Positions 32,964 to 43,827 of a stretch of DNA of 64,000 nt are shown here, one piece after another. A program made the position numbers and the translations under genes. Position 1 is the first letter of the stretch, and the number at the start of each line of letters is the position of its first letter. The notes under the pieces are model-generated. The model made no database searches. It was not told the DNA's origin and worked only from the letters and a program-made list of their open reading frames with translations. Source of the stretch: Hawksworthiomyces lignivorus (Eukaryota; Ascomycota; Sordariomycetes; Ophiostomatales; Ophiostomataceae); the NCBI GenBank assembly GCA_002917075.1, contig NTMA01000136.1, positions 1 through 64,000 on the forward strand, written 5' to 3'.

Positions 32964-35900
32964 CCATGTGTGCCAGAGACGTAATAGTCAGGTATATGGA
33001 CTGCTGAAGCTCTCTCTAAGCCAAGGGGGGATGTGTTTCTCTTCTCATCTAACGTTCGTTCGTGAACAATATTATAGTAGGGGAGGCAGCTTCCGGTCTA
33101 AGGCAAACTTTACGGAATTGAGGACGGAAGAGGAAAGTCGGCGTGCGAGAGAAGGGCGAATGGGGAGCCGAGACGAACAGAAACAAGAAAATAAAAAAAT
33201 AAAAAAGGCAGATGACGAGGCAAAGCAAATCCCCTTGTACAGCTCCAGTTCCCAATGATAAAGCCCTCACAAGATACTATGAGTACCGCCCTACCCAGAG
33301 CCACCTCTTTGCCGCCAATATTGCCGGAATGAGTACGAACCGCGGTGAAGATATTGTCAGCACGGAACGCAGTACCTCCCAAAAAAGGTAGAAGAGAAGA
33401 ATGGCAAAAGAAGAGAAAAAGACGGGACGGCGAAGGTGCTGACATAAAATGGCCGTGCACCAAATTGCAAGGAGAACAAAGGCCGTTTTAGACGCATCGG
33501 GGACAGCGAATACTAATTAACTCATAGTGTGGTCTTTGAAAGAGCTTGCACGCGTAGAAGGTTCAGTACATACAGCACCAGCGAGTCAGACACTCGGCCG
33601 ACTACTATGTAGACCCAGTCCGACCAAGACAGGAGAATACTCCCAAAATGAAATAGCTCGCAGAGAGCGAGGCAGCCTTCTCGCGCCAGCGGACCTTGCG
33701 CCGACTTCATATATGCTTTGGGGGTGTTAGTCCTTGTGCACACGTGTGAATGCGCATTTCGTTGCTGTGTATACACGTACAGAGTTCTGGGAGCTTGGCA
33801 GTGCCTTGGAGGATACCTGAAATTGGAGAAAACAAGGGGCGGGCAGGCCTCCCACAACTCGTACTGCACATGTGACGTACGGAAATTCAATACTTTCGGC
33901 CCACCGTCCACCACCGGCGTCGGCAACCATCCGGAATTTGAGCTGCGAAATTCGATCTGCTTCGGCGACCCTTTTTTGCGAACCTCCAATGCTACATTGG
34001 AGAGAGAGGGTAGTACGAAAAATCCTAGCCTGTCCTGAACCGCTGTTTTTTTTTTTTTTTTTTTTTTTGCTACCGTCGTCTCTGTTCTTGCTGACAGGTC
34101 TCTCGCTCTGTCTTCCGGAAAAAAGCTGCAATCGTTCTCCATCACCACAGCGTTTTGGCTCTAAGCCTCCGGTGCGGCTAACCAGATCCTGGAACGATCA
34201 TCGCTGCTTTCCCACGCATATTAGCCTCGCTTTCTAGATCTTGTTATTGTGCGTTGCAACGGGCAAGACTACGTTTGGCATGGAGCTAGTGAGACAAGAA
34301 ACAAAAGCACTATAGAAAATAGGGCGAGGCAAGGCGATGCATGCGGAAGCTGAGCAAGGTTGCAGAAGAGAAGCAAAAGGTCGAGCGTACGACGGAATAA
34401 GATGTCATCAGAAATGTGAGCCGAGTTTTTCGTACTCGCACGCCGCCACACAACACTCACACTCTTCTCGATTCGAAGGAGATTGGGCTAGCAGGCCCTC
34501 TTTTGCCCCCTCCCCTGCAGGGCAACGACGCTATACTTCCTCTGTATCTGCACGCTGCCAAGTACTCCGCAGTAGCCGCAAAAAGCAATGAAGATCAGCG
34601 GATTTAGCAGCGAAGTACGGGCAACCAAAAATGGCCTTACTGGTGACCATTTACAGCACTAGATCACGCCAGGCAGGGTCAGAACTATGCTGATCAGAAG
34701 CGACGCAGGGGAAGAAAACGCCCTCAATAGGCTGCCTCAGAGAACGGCTCAAGGAAAAGACGGAAGAGAAACAAGGAAAGATGCGATAGGATCTGTTCAA
34801 TCTCTCCAGCGGCGGAGGCATGAGGGATGCATCGTTACGTCGACAGGACACCAGAGGACCAACTTTGCAAAATATGGTGCAATGTAGTTATCTGCTTGGG
34901 GGAGGCAACGCATCCAAATGCAACATGCAATGCGCATGTAAGGGTGAAGCAAATTGGCCTTCACCTGTGGAGGGTAGAAAGGGAGGAGAGCAATGCGCAG
35001 GTGCAATGGGCCAATTTGATAATCCGGGCTCGTTTACTGTTTCGGAATTGCTCACCGAAGGAAAAAGACAAATGAGGTGAAAATGCGAGAGGATGAAAGC
35101 CGGCCAGAGAGAAGGAGGCGAAGAAGCAAAGAGAAAACAGTGTGGAAGAGCCCATGTCCATACTAGATCGACCGGACCGTGTGCAATTGCTGTAGACCGC
35201 CCCTTGAAAGACTGTGCGTGCAGTGTGCTACCCTGTTCCCTAATCCTCTCTTGTTGCAAAAACGTCATCCGTGTGCGCGCGCAGGGTACGAGAAGACAAG
35301 GGCCATTGTCAGAAGAATTCCAATTTCTCGTCTCCCTGGGGGACGCACCGAGGCAGACAAATGACAGAATACAAGAGAGGGTCCGGATCACGATGCGTCA
35401 ACCCCCCCCCCCGTTCCCTTGCAACGCGAGAAGCCTCGTCGCTGCAAAATCACAGCCAAAGGAGCGCTCCGTATGCAAATGACAATGGGCATTGTCCAAG
35501 AATCGCAGGCAAGAGGACCCACCAAACAAGAGGAGACCCCGGTCGCTCATAGTGTCTCTACGTGCGAATGAGCAGCCGAGGACGGGTCTCACGAGAAGCT
35601 ATTTTCAGGGCGATTACATCCACTTCTTTTCTCACAGCGACAGCGAAGAGAAACAAGGAATGGCCCGCCTTGCACCAGCTGCTCTTTGGCTGTTAATCCT
35701 GTATTACCGTAGTTTGAGACTATTCGAATATCCACTTGGAGACACAACCAAGCCAACGCTATCGTGACTCCTCAATATTTGTGTCGCGTGCACATTTCCT
35801 CTGTGCATCTGCTCTTACAGGAGCACCACTCCTCTCATTTCACGACAGATCCTTCGTCGGGCCGATGCTTAGTTGTTTACGTGCATTGTCCAACTTTTGT

Positions 35901-38900
35901 TTGCGTCTTCACCAGTGGGAATACGGATACAAAAAGCATAATGACGGCAGCCTAACTTCAGCCGCGGAGGAGGTGGTGCGGATACTAAATAAAGACGTGG
36001 TGCAGTGGAATTGGGAGAGACGTCGTCGTCGAGCGTATTAAGGTTGGCCCGGCCATTCGGTTGCGAAGCAGCCTGGCCACGCCTTTGAGTCATGGCTTTC
36101 TGCGCCCTTCACCGCAACTCAAAAGAGACGTTTTGATAGAGTGGTCGTCTTGGTGAGATGGTCGGGTACCAAAAAAAAAAGCCACCAAACAAAGTCCACA
36201 ACGCCTTCCCGCGGCTGCAGCTACCCGGCCGCACGCATCCGGAAGATGTGATGTCAATGATCATGTGAAATAGAACAGCTAAGCAGCCTCGATGACCACA
36301 TTGCACACGATGCGCGCACAATGTTCGCAAGGAACTGCGGTGCACTGCCATAATAATGGGACCGTTGACGTTGGCGTCTGTCGCCTTTCCGGTCGCCTTG
36401 TTTTTTGCTACTGTGCTTCTGTCCTTCAACAGCCCCGGTATTGCGGATTCCACAGCCTAATGGAAGACAGAAGGACTCTTCTTGATGCCAAGGTTGAATA
36501 TGAAATTGTTTTTCAAAACACTTCCTAGCTTTTGATTTGACGAGACGACGATTTTGTTCACAGTCTTGTCTCTTTTGTTTCCGTAACACGGAGAACTCGA
36601 CAACCAACCAATATGCTGTGCCACATTTTGCCCTATTCGACAGATCGGATCTGCTTTTCGCCATCTCCACACAACTGGTGGAAGAAACAAAACGCAACAG
36701 AAACAACGGCCACCCAGGACTAGTTTAAGGAGCTCCTCGTGTTTTTTTGTTTTGTTTTCTAGAGAACATCTACATTAGCTGGAAGAGATCTTGGGTTTCG
36801 AGAAAACGCAGAAAGTAGAGAGTACATCGACCCGTCTCGCAGCGTTCTTGCTGGGAGGTCACGCACAAGCAGACCCGTTTTGGGTTGCAATCGTGTTTCG
36901 AGAGGGAGGATAATACTAAGATTCGGCATCGGAAGCGTGGCAGACAGCCGCCCGAAGTGCCCAGAGCGAGTTCAGCGGCGAAAGCCAGTACGTGTTACGC
37001 TGGTACCTGGACAGCGGCGACTACGTATTTGCCCCCCTTTCTCCCCTCCCCGCAACGCATTTAACAACTTCCTGAGGCATTCTGCCCTTCAACACGGTGC
37101 AGGCTGCGCAGAGTTACGCAGCCGAGTTGATGAGAACATCGACACCGAGGAAGGGAAATAAATCCAGAGGCTGCAACCAGAAGGGGAAGAGAAAAAAGAC
37201 CTGACTTGTCTTGGCGTTTTATATCCTTGGCGCCGGGTTTCTGACGATTCAGCTGAACAGCCGTGGGAGCCCTATGGGGTTGCATTCTATCAGACGAAGC
37301 AGAAAAGAAAAAAAATGAGAAACGCTTTTCACGGCTCAAACAGTAGAAACACCTCCTGTCTTTTGTCCCCTTTCCCTTTCGATTCATCTTTTTTTCCTCT
37401 GACCTTTTTTGTCTTCTTCCTGCGTTTCTAGACGATTGTTCGTCTCTCCACTTTTTTGTAGCTTTACGAGGAAAGGATTTGCACGGCTTTTCCTCGTGCC
37501 TGATCTGACGTAGATCAGGAACAGAAGAACGTTCTAAGAGAAGCCTATATCTTTGTTGTATGATATGCTATGGGATCCTCGACCTCGCGTCGCTTACAGG
37601 CTCGGCTTGAACTGACAGTCATCCGCATATACTTGCCCACACCACTACAACCCTATTTGCGACGCCCACACACTCGCACACCAAGTTTTCTCTTGCCTTT
37701 CAGATGCTTGATGTTCGCAAGATGTTGCCGACCCTTGCTCGCTCTTGCTCGTCGAGACTTGGGAGCGCAAAAAAAAAATATTGAATTAGGCAGAGGGCCA
37801 CAATCAATCCCGTCTTGAGCCTGTTCGGCGGCTTCCGACATGGCCTATTCAGCCGGCGCACGCCCTTCTCTTCAAAGCCTTGCTGGTCTTGTGAGGAAAT
37901 TCGTCTAGAGTTTTCCGTTTCCAATCCCAGCAGATGTTATCCGTGCCACCACCAATAGGCAATGCCAAGGCTCCTATTCTTTTCGAAACGAGAAGGCAAG
38001 CTCGCTCATACGCCCGCCCGTGAGCCGCAGCCGAGGGAACCTGGAGCAATATATGCGAATGGGGGTCAGAACACACCTCCGGCTGCGTAAGATGGGTTTG
38101 AAAAGGCGAGCGGTGCGAATGCTTATCCTGCGAAAAAAGAGGCATACGTTACGAATGATGTCTATGCCTTGCTATAAAACCCACCGCCAATCCTTCTCCC
38201 GCACATTCTCTGCTGTAACCATAAACAGGCCCCCTGAGGTCTGTCTGCGTTTTTCCATGCAATGTAGTTTCTTTTTTTTTGTCGCAGCAAAATTGGCTAG
38301 CTGCCCCCTTTTTTTCACCTTTTGTTAATCCTGTCGTGTAAGCCCAATTTCGACAGCGTCTGTGTAATGTGGTATTTGGAAAGCTAAAAATACGAGAGGC
38401 GTAGCATGCGGCAAATCCACCCACGACGCCGGATGCAGTCGCAAAAGCGTCACGAACGCTACAGCACGGAGAGAGAGAAACATATGCTTAGAGAAAATAC
38501 AAGCTTTCCAGTCCAACTCACAAGATGGCTCCATATCTTCGGCAAGCTCAGCTTAAACTCTAGTTACTATCTCGTTGGCTTTTTGTCTTCCACATTCACA
38601 AGCTTTCTTGTTGGCCTTTTTTCAGCTGGACAGGCTCCATCCTTACTTGTTGCGGTGCAACGGGACGATCCTCCCTTTGTATCGGCGATTATTGCTTTTT
38701 TTTGGTGCTTTTACATAGATGAGAATCGGTGTAACTTCGCTTCCCCAGAGTCTCGTTGGAGAAAGGGTTGGCCACGGCGAATAAAAACTGGCCGAGTCGT
38801 GTCTAGCAAGAGAACCACTTCATCATCGCATAGAATGCTATCGAAAACTAGAACTTTCCTTAGATAGTTGCTTATGCTGCCTCTCTTCCGGTATTGTTTT

Positions 38901-39942
38901 TGTATGTAAATGCATCCGTAGAAGCGTGTCTTAGGACAATATCGCGCTCCATTCCTTTACGGGGAACGCTTAGTAAACGTACCGCTGAGAAAGGGAGGAT
39001 TGGAGATTGACATGCCATCCGACCAAGTCCAGCATTCTGGCTGTCATTGTACAGCCTTGTGAATTAACATCAAGTAAGCAAAAAAAAAAAAAAAAAAGTT
39101 GCCCGTCCGTCCGTGTCATGGTGATGAAAGGAACGTCAGACCACAGAGTAAGGGGCTGTGTGGTCCCTGAATATTAGACGACGCGCAAGTAATCTAGATC
39201 AATGGGCTCACGCCGTGTTGCCATGTTCACAAATAATTTTCTCCCTTGCGTCCGCCGACCCGGGAGCAATCTCGCGGGTCACGCGTCGAGGTTGAAGATG
39301 ATGGGCGGTTTCTCCCAAGACTGCTCGCTTTTGCGGCTCGTTCTCCCTTTGCTTGTGGCGGTCTTGTACGGTTCCTATCTTACTCCCCCCCCCCTTGCAG
39401 CTCCCTATCCTCAGCAGCAGGTGCGAGGGGGATAGGAATGATTAAAAAATTTTGATGATATCAAAGTCTTAGCAAGCCAAAGTTTGCAGTCTCCTCTCTC
39501 TATCCACCTTGGATGCTTCTCATTTCCTTCATGAAGCCGACCACACAATAACGGCGGCCTTTATCGGGGGCCAAGTCCCATTGGTGTCCCCAGACCCTAA
39601 GCAAGGCGGTGTTCATGACCTGAAAAGCGGCCGCGCCGTCTTACGCTGCCGGCTGGCTACCCGAGCTAGTCATATATGTGCGGGCATACAGATAAATTCT
39701 GGAATATGATTCATGTTTGATTTGCCTGTAGGTAGTAATAGACAAGAGGGTATGTACACTCCCCGTCTCCGTCTCCCCCAAAAACCAAAGTATGCCGTCC
39801 TATGTTGCGCCGAGTTGCCTGGTAAAATCGCTGCATATAAAAAGAAACAAAGAAACAGTTCTATGCGCTAGCATTTCGCCGTCCGTAGATCGTTGTCGGT
39901 CCATCCGCTCCGGCCATGTTGAGGCCATGTTGAGAATCGTTC

Positions 39943-40382
39943 TTAGTTGCCCATGAACACGGAGATCTGTTGAGCAGGACAGCGCTAATTAGCATTGTGT
40001 CTCAAGAGTCTGCACTGCAGCGCAAGAATAGGGGGGAAGATGAGGAGGAGGACTGACAGCCATGAAGACGCAGCAGAGGCTGATGTATGGACTTAGCCGT
40101 TCGCCTATCCGCGCGCACTTCCAAAAGATGCCCATCACGCTGTACTCCATTAGCACCTAGATCACGGTCGACATACTGATTGGTGCAGAAGGAGAAGCTT
40201 ACCCCTGTTTGCGGTTGTCTAGGAGCGCAGGGAACATCTGGTGGACGTAGGTACTCGTGCAGATGAGAAGCAGGAGCACGAGGAGGAGAGACTGGAAGTT
40301 GAAGAGGGCCGACTAAGAGTGCGCGTGTTAGCTAAGTATGAGCTTGAGAGCATTCTTAAAGAGAGATAGGGCTACTTGCCAT
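39943..40382 (-). CDS. Kish (TMEM167 family) secretory-pathway membrane protein
   Basis: Four minus-strand exons: 40382-40380, 40312-40203, 40139-40058 and 39966-39943, giving 72 residues, the family's usual size. Exon 1 is the ATG alone. Intron 1 (40379-40313) starts GCAAGT, a GC-AG intron, has a GCTAAC branch site and ends CTTAG. Intron 2 starts GTAAGC and ends TACAG. Intron 3 starts GTCAGT, has TGCTAAT and ends AACAG. The product starts [19 protein letters not shown], continues [16 protein letters not shown], then [19 protein letters not shown], and ends VFMAISVFMGN. These are hallmark Kish segments: N-terminal SALFNFxSLL, FPxLLD, FWKxARIGERxSPY and a second membrane helix. Kish proteins sit in Golgi membranes and are needed for constitutive secretion. 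The gene is divergent from TAF13. No exon is long enough to be picked out by ORF length, so it is easily missed. The last intron is the least certain. Confidence 0.93.
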
Positions 40383-40896
40383 GTTGGCGACTGAGAAATA
40401 TATACGGTAAAAATGGTGTTGGAGTTGATGTCGGGGTTGATGTTGACGCTGACGTTGACGTTGGCGAGCGGGAGGTTAAGTGAATGTGCACTTTCTGGAT
40501 TTCTGGGAGCTCTTCGCTGAAAACACGGTTTTTGGATCTCGAATGAGAGGACGTGCTATTGGCTAGATCTAGGCGGCTCCTAAAGGACAGGCACAGCGCA
40601 TGCGTGGGTCAGGTAATGCACTTTTTTTTGTTTGGTGAGGGGCCTGGCCGCAGCGCAGAAAGCTCGCTGACGCACGGTCCAGCTGGGTAGCCTTCGCTTA
40701 GTATTAGCTGGGGAAAGCACCGGTTCTGCAAGAATCGTGTGCTACCATCACTTCCGCCTGCAACATCAACCTCATTCAATCGCTGGCGACTTTTTTTTCT
40801 TCCTACGACGGCCCTTCTGCATTTCATAAGTCTTGTACCTGGACTTCACATTATCATTCCGCTGTGAGAGAGAGTTTCTGCACCAACCAGAAAGCG
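40383..40896. promoter_or_regulatory. Divergent promoter region of KISH and TAF13
   Basis: 514 bp between two divergent start codons. It carries an ATTGG (CCAAT on the other strand) at 40558-40562 and a GTTGAC/GTTGAT-type minisatellite at about 40413-40465 within the KISH leader. Function of either is inferred from position. Confidence 0.5.
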
Positions 40897-41795
40897 ATGG
40901 AGCCCAGAGCACGCGCCGGCAAAAATGTTGGCAAGATGAACTTTGGCTTCGGCGAGCGTGCGTCACCCTCTCCATGTGCCTTTTTCCCCAGCTGTCCTCG
41001 GGATCCAGGCCTTCCTTTTCGATGCATGGTTTCTTTTATTTTTATTTTAATTTTTTTTTTATAATCTGCTAAACTTTGTCCTTTGTAGTGCGCCAGCTCC
41101 TGTACGGCAGCGGCGACGCGCGCGAGCCCCTGCCGGAGACGATGCGGCTGCTCGACGAGATCGCCACCGACTTCATCCAGAGCCTCTCGTTTGAGGCCGC
41201 CCGCATCGGCCACTATGCGGGGCGCCAGAAGATCAAGTACGAGGACTTTGAGTTCGCCCTGCGCCGCAACCCGCTCTTCCTCGGCAAGGTGCGCGAGATG
41301 TTCGAGATGAGCAAGGAAGTCAAGGACGCCCGCAAGATGCCCGGCATCGGCGAGGGCAATCTGGCCAAGGCGGACGTCAACGAGCTGGCCAAACTCGGGA
41401 ACGAGGAGGACGGCGGCGGCGGCGGCGGCGGCGGGGCCGAGAAGCGCGGTGGCGACGAGGGCGGCGGCGTCGGCGACGATGACGACGACGGGCTGAGCAG
41501 CAACGTTGCGGCCAGCAAGAAGCGGGCTAAGAGCGGCGGCGAGGGCAAGAAGAAGGGCAAGAAGGCCAAGACTGCAGCAGCGGCGGCAGCAGCTGCTGCT
41601 GCTGCTGCGGCCGCGCCGTCGACGACTGATGGGCTGTTTGACGACGACGGCTTTGACGATCTGGAGGGCGACACCGAAGTAGGAGCCGCAGCAGGCAATG
41701 GCGCACGCAGAGGAAGCACCGCTGCAGTGGCGGCGGCCGACGACGGCGATGACCTTGGGGATCTCGACGATGACCTCGAAGCGGAGATGCGGTGA
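40897..41795 (+). CDS. TAF13: Transcription initiation factor TFIID subunit 13 (TAF13)
   Basis: Two exons, 40897-40957 and 41089-41795, 255 residues. The intron starts GTGCGT, contains long T-rich tracts and CTGCTAAAC, and ends TGTAG; joining gives MNFGFGELRQLLYGSGD. TAF13 pairs through its histone fold with TAF11 within TFIID and helps place TBP at promoters. The fold spans about residues 20-105: RQLLYGSGDAREPLPETM, LLDEIATDFIQSLSFEA, GRQKIKYEDFEFALRRNP, LFLGKVREMF. After it come a conserved LAKADVNELAKLGNEED stretch and a tail of polyGly, Lys-rich, polyAla and acidic tracts (about 130-255) that is longer than in yeast. The upstream ATG was chosen because it gives MEPRARAGKNVGK in frame before the second Met at residue 14; initiation at Met14 is possible. 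KISH lies immediately divergent. Confidence 0.95.
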
Positions 41796-43827
41796 CCAAG
41801 ACGAGAGAGGCAACCAACCTTGGGGGAGGGGAGGGAAGACAGGAAAGTTAGAGGGTTTAGGCGATGTGTCTTGTCTATTATATCAGCGTCGGCGTCATGG
41901 AGGGCATCAGAGGGAAAAAGGTTTTGCGTTGTTTCTGGGCATAGCATACAGACAGCTTCATTTTGTCGTTCTTTTCTCTTTTTGACTTTCTCAAGATAGC
42001 ATTGGAAGGTTTGGCTTTCCCGACCCAGATCTACAAGTCGGTTCTACAAGGCCAAGACTTTCAACATTTACAGGAAGGCTATCCGCAATTATTGCGAGGC
42101 TACGAATGGCGTTTTCGGGGGACTCGGTTTTCACGAGACAGTGGCGTCAAGAAATCAGCTACTATTCAGGGTCACAATTCAATTGTTTTTCGTTGCGCAA
42201 TGTCTAATGTCTCAATCTCCATCTACCGAAAGGTTGCACAAATTTATATGTTTTGTAATAATGCGAATCACAGTACGGTGTAGTATTGCATGCAGAGCGC
42301 GACCTCCTCTGAAGCCGCCAACAATTGTCCGTCCACAGCGATTCGACACCAGCCCACCTCATCACGCGAAAACAATAAACTTAGCGACAGGGGGTTATCG
42401 TCATGCGCGCCTAGGCAATACCACACAGCTAGCGAATTACTCATTTTTCACATTGTATTGCGTTTAGGCTTAGAGGCCCTTCTACACGGTATGCCATATC
42501 GGTGTGGTATGCCCCGAAATTTAAAACCACAGCGATGTGATAGGCCAAGAGAAGTCTGCTCACGTCCGAATACAGGAAGCCCAATGGTCAAGATAGCGAT
42601 ATCGGGTGGTGCCGCATCTGCTGCAGACGGAGGAGGCTGGGGCTTTCGAGGTCGCTGTCTCTGGCGCCCAATTTCTCCCAGCACACCTGTAGTCGCATTG
42701 CAGCACCGGCAGCGGCGCATCTGGCTAGACGCAGCTATATTTCTCCGTACGCACATGCAGCTTCGAGGGCAATTTTTGACAGACTGGAGGGTGTGCGCTG
42801 TCCGCAGCCCTGGACCTGCCTGGTCAATCCTATAGGAAGGGAAGATTTTCATTTGGGTCGCGGTGAAGGGCCGCTTTTGCTGAGAGCTGCTGTTCAAAGA
42901 GCAAGGCGGATATAGGGCGAGAACGTCTCCTGGGAAATAGATCGAAATTTTTTTTTTTTAAATTAAATTGACCTTGAGTTTTTGCACCGTCCCAGGTGAC
43001 ACATCCCAATTTAACGAACCAAGAGAAAAGCCGCGAACCCTCTGGAAGCTGTGATGTAAATATTGGTAGACTAATGGTGTGTGTGTTTGTGCATTGTCCT
43101 CTGAAATCGAGTGGCTGTAAATTACGACCTGACGTCTTTTGCAGCTACGATGAGGACGAAGTGGTAGTGCATCCCTGCAAGGACAAGCGGACCGGACGCC
43201 GACGTCCGCAGCTTTGGCTTCGCTGGTCGGCTCCTCTTATCCACCCCCACCGCTTGCCGTTAGTCTAGCCCAGTCACAAACGCCTAGTCATGAACTAGAG
43301 GGCTTTTCTACTTAGTTCTGTGGGCCATATTCTGGGGGAATCAGGAAGAGAAGGGAGAGGAAGAGAGAGACAGACAGACAAGAGTGCAGTCGTGATTTCT
43401 TGGTTCGGTGTAGTAATTTATTAGTAGGCACATTTTGTGTGCCTCTTTTTTCTCTCTTCTTGGTTTCTTCTTTTTTTTCTCAGTTTTTGTTTTGTTTCTA
43501 TCAATCTCTCTGTACATCGCTGGCATCAAGTCCATCCCGCTCTTTTAGACGTCGATATCTTTCATAGGCTGTCTGCTGTTGTTGCTTCCATCACCAGCGT
43601 GCATAGGCCAGTCAATTAGACGTTTTTAGACCTCATTCTATGCCTCTAGCCTCCTGTCAACTGCAACGTTTCTAACATTGTAGCTTGTGGGTCACGAAAG
43701 GATGATACAAAGAAATAGAAGCGTCTGAGAGGAAAACCGGAGAACGAGAAGGAAAGGGCATAAAAAAAAAAACCAGAGACACCAGACGGCCAACGATAAA
43801 CACGGCAATCCAGACAAATAACGCACA
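41796..43827. other. Intergenic region, 2 kb
   Basis: No supported gene. Overlapping frames on both strands at 42290-42897 (181 and 149 residues) have no recognisable motif and are probably chance. The last 400 bp before 43828 is pyrimidine-rich up to 43600 and may be a leader for the transporter gene. Confidence 0.4.

Larger units (their letters stand above)
27825..39942. other. 12-kb gene-poor stretch
   Basis: I looked on both strands for long frames, conserved motifs and spliced short exons and found nothing I can support. To about 30150 the minus strand is T/C-rich, consistent with a leader or promoter region for the TCP11 gene. From 30150 on composition is mixed, with C-runs at 30240-30310, a CA repeat at 30797-30817, TACTCCGTA-type motifs at 31255, 31984 and 32152, a 30-base G-run at 32932-32961, T-runs at 32049 and 34046, and A-runs at 39080. 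The largest frames (208 residues on minus at 33522-34148, and 167 on minus at 34888-35391) have no family features. Non-coding RNAs cannot be excluded from sequence alone. Confidence 0.45.

Noticed and set aside
33522..34148. 208-residue minus-strand frame
   Set aside because: Contains a poly-Lys made by a T-run, no known motif, and overlaps several equally long frames; looks like chance.
42290..42897. Overlapping 181- and 149-residue frames on opposite strands
   Set aside because: Neither has a recognisable motif, and both being open suggests compositional chance rather than a gene.
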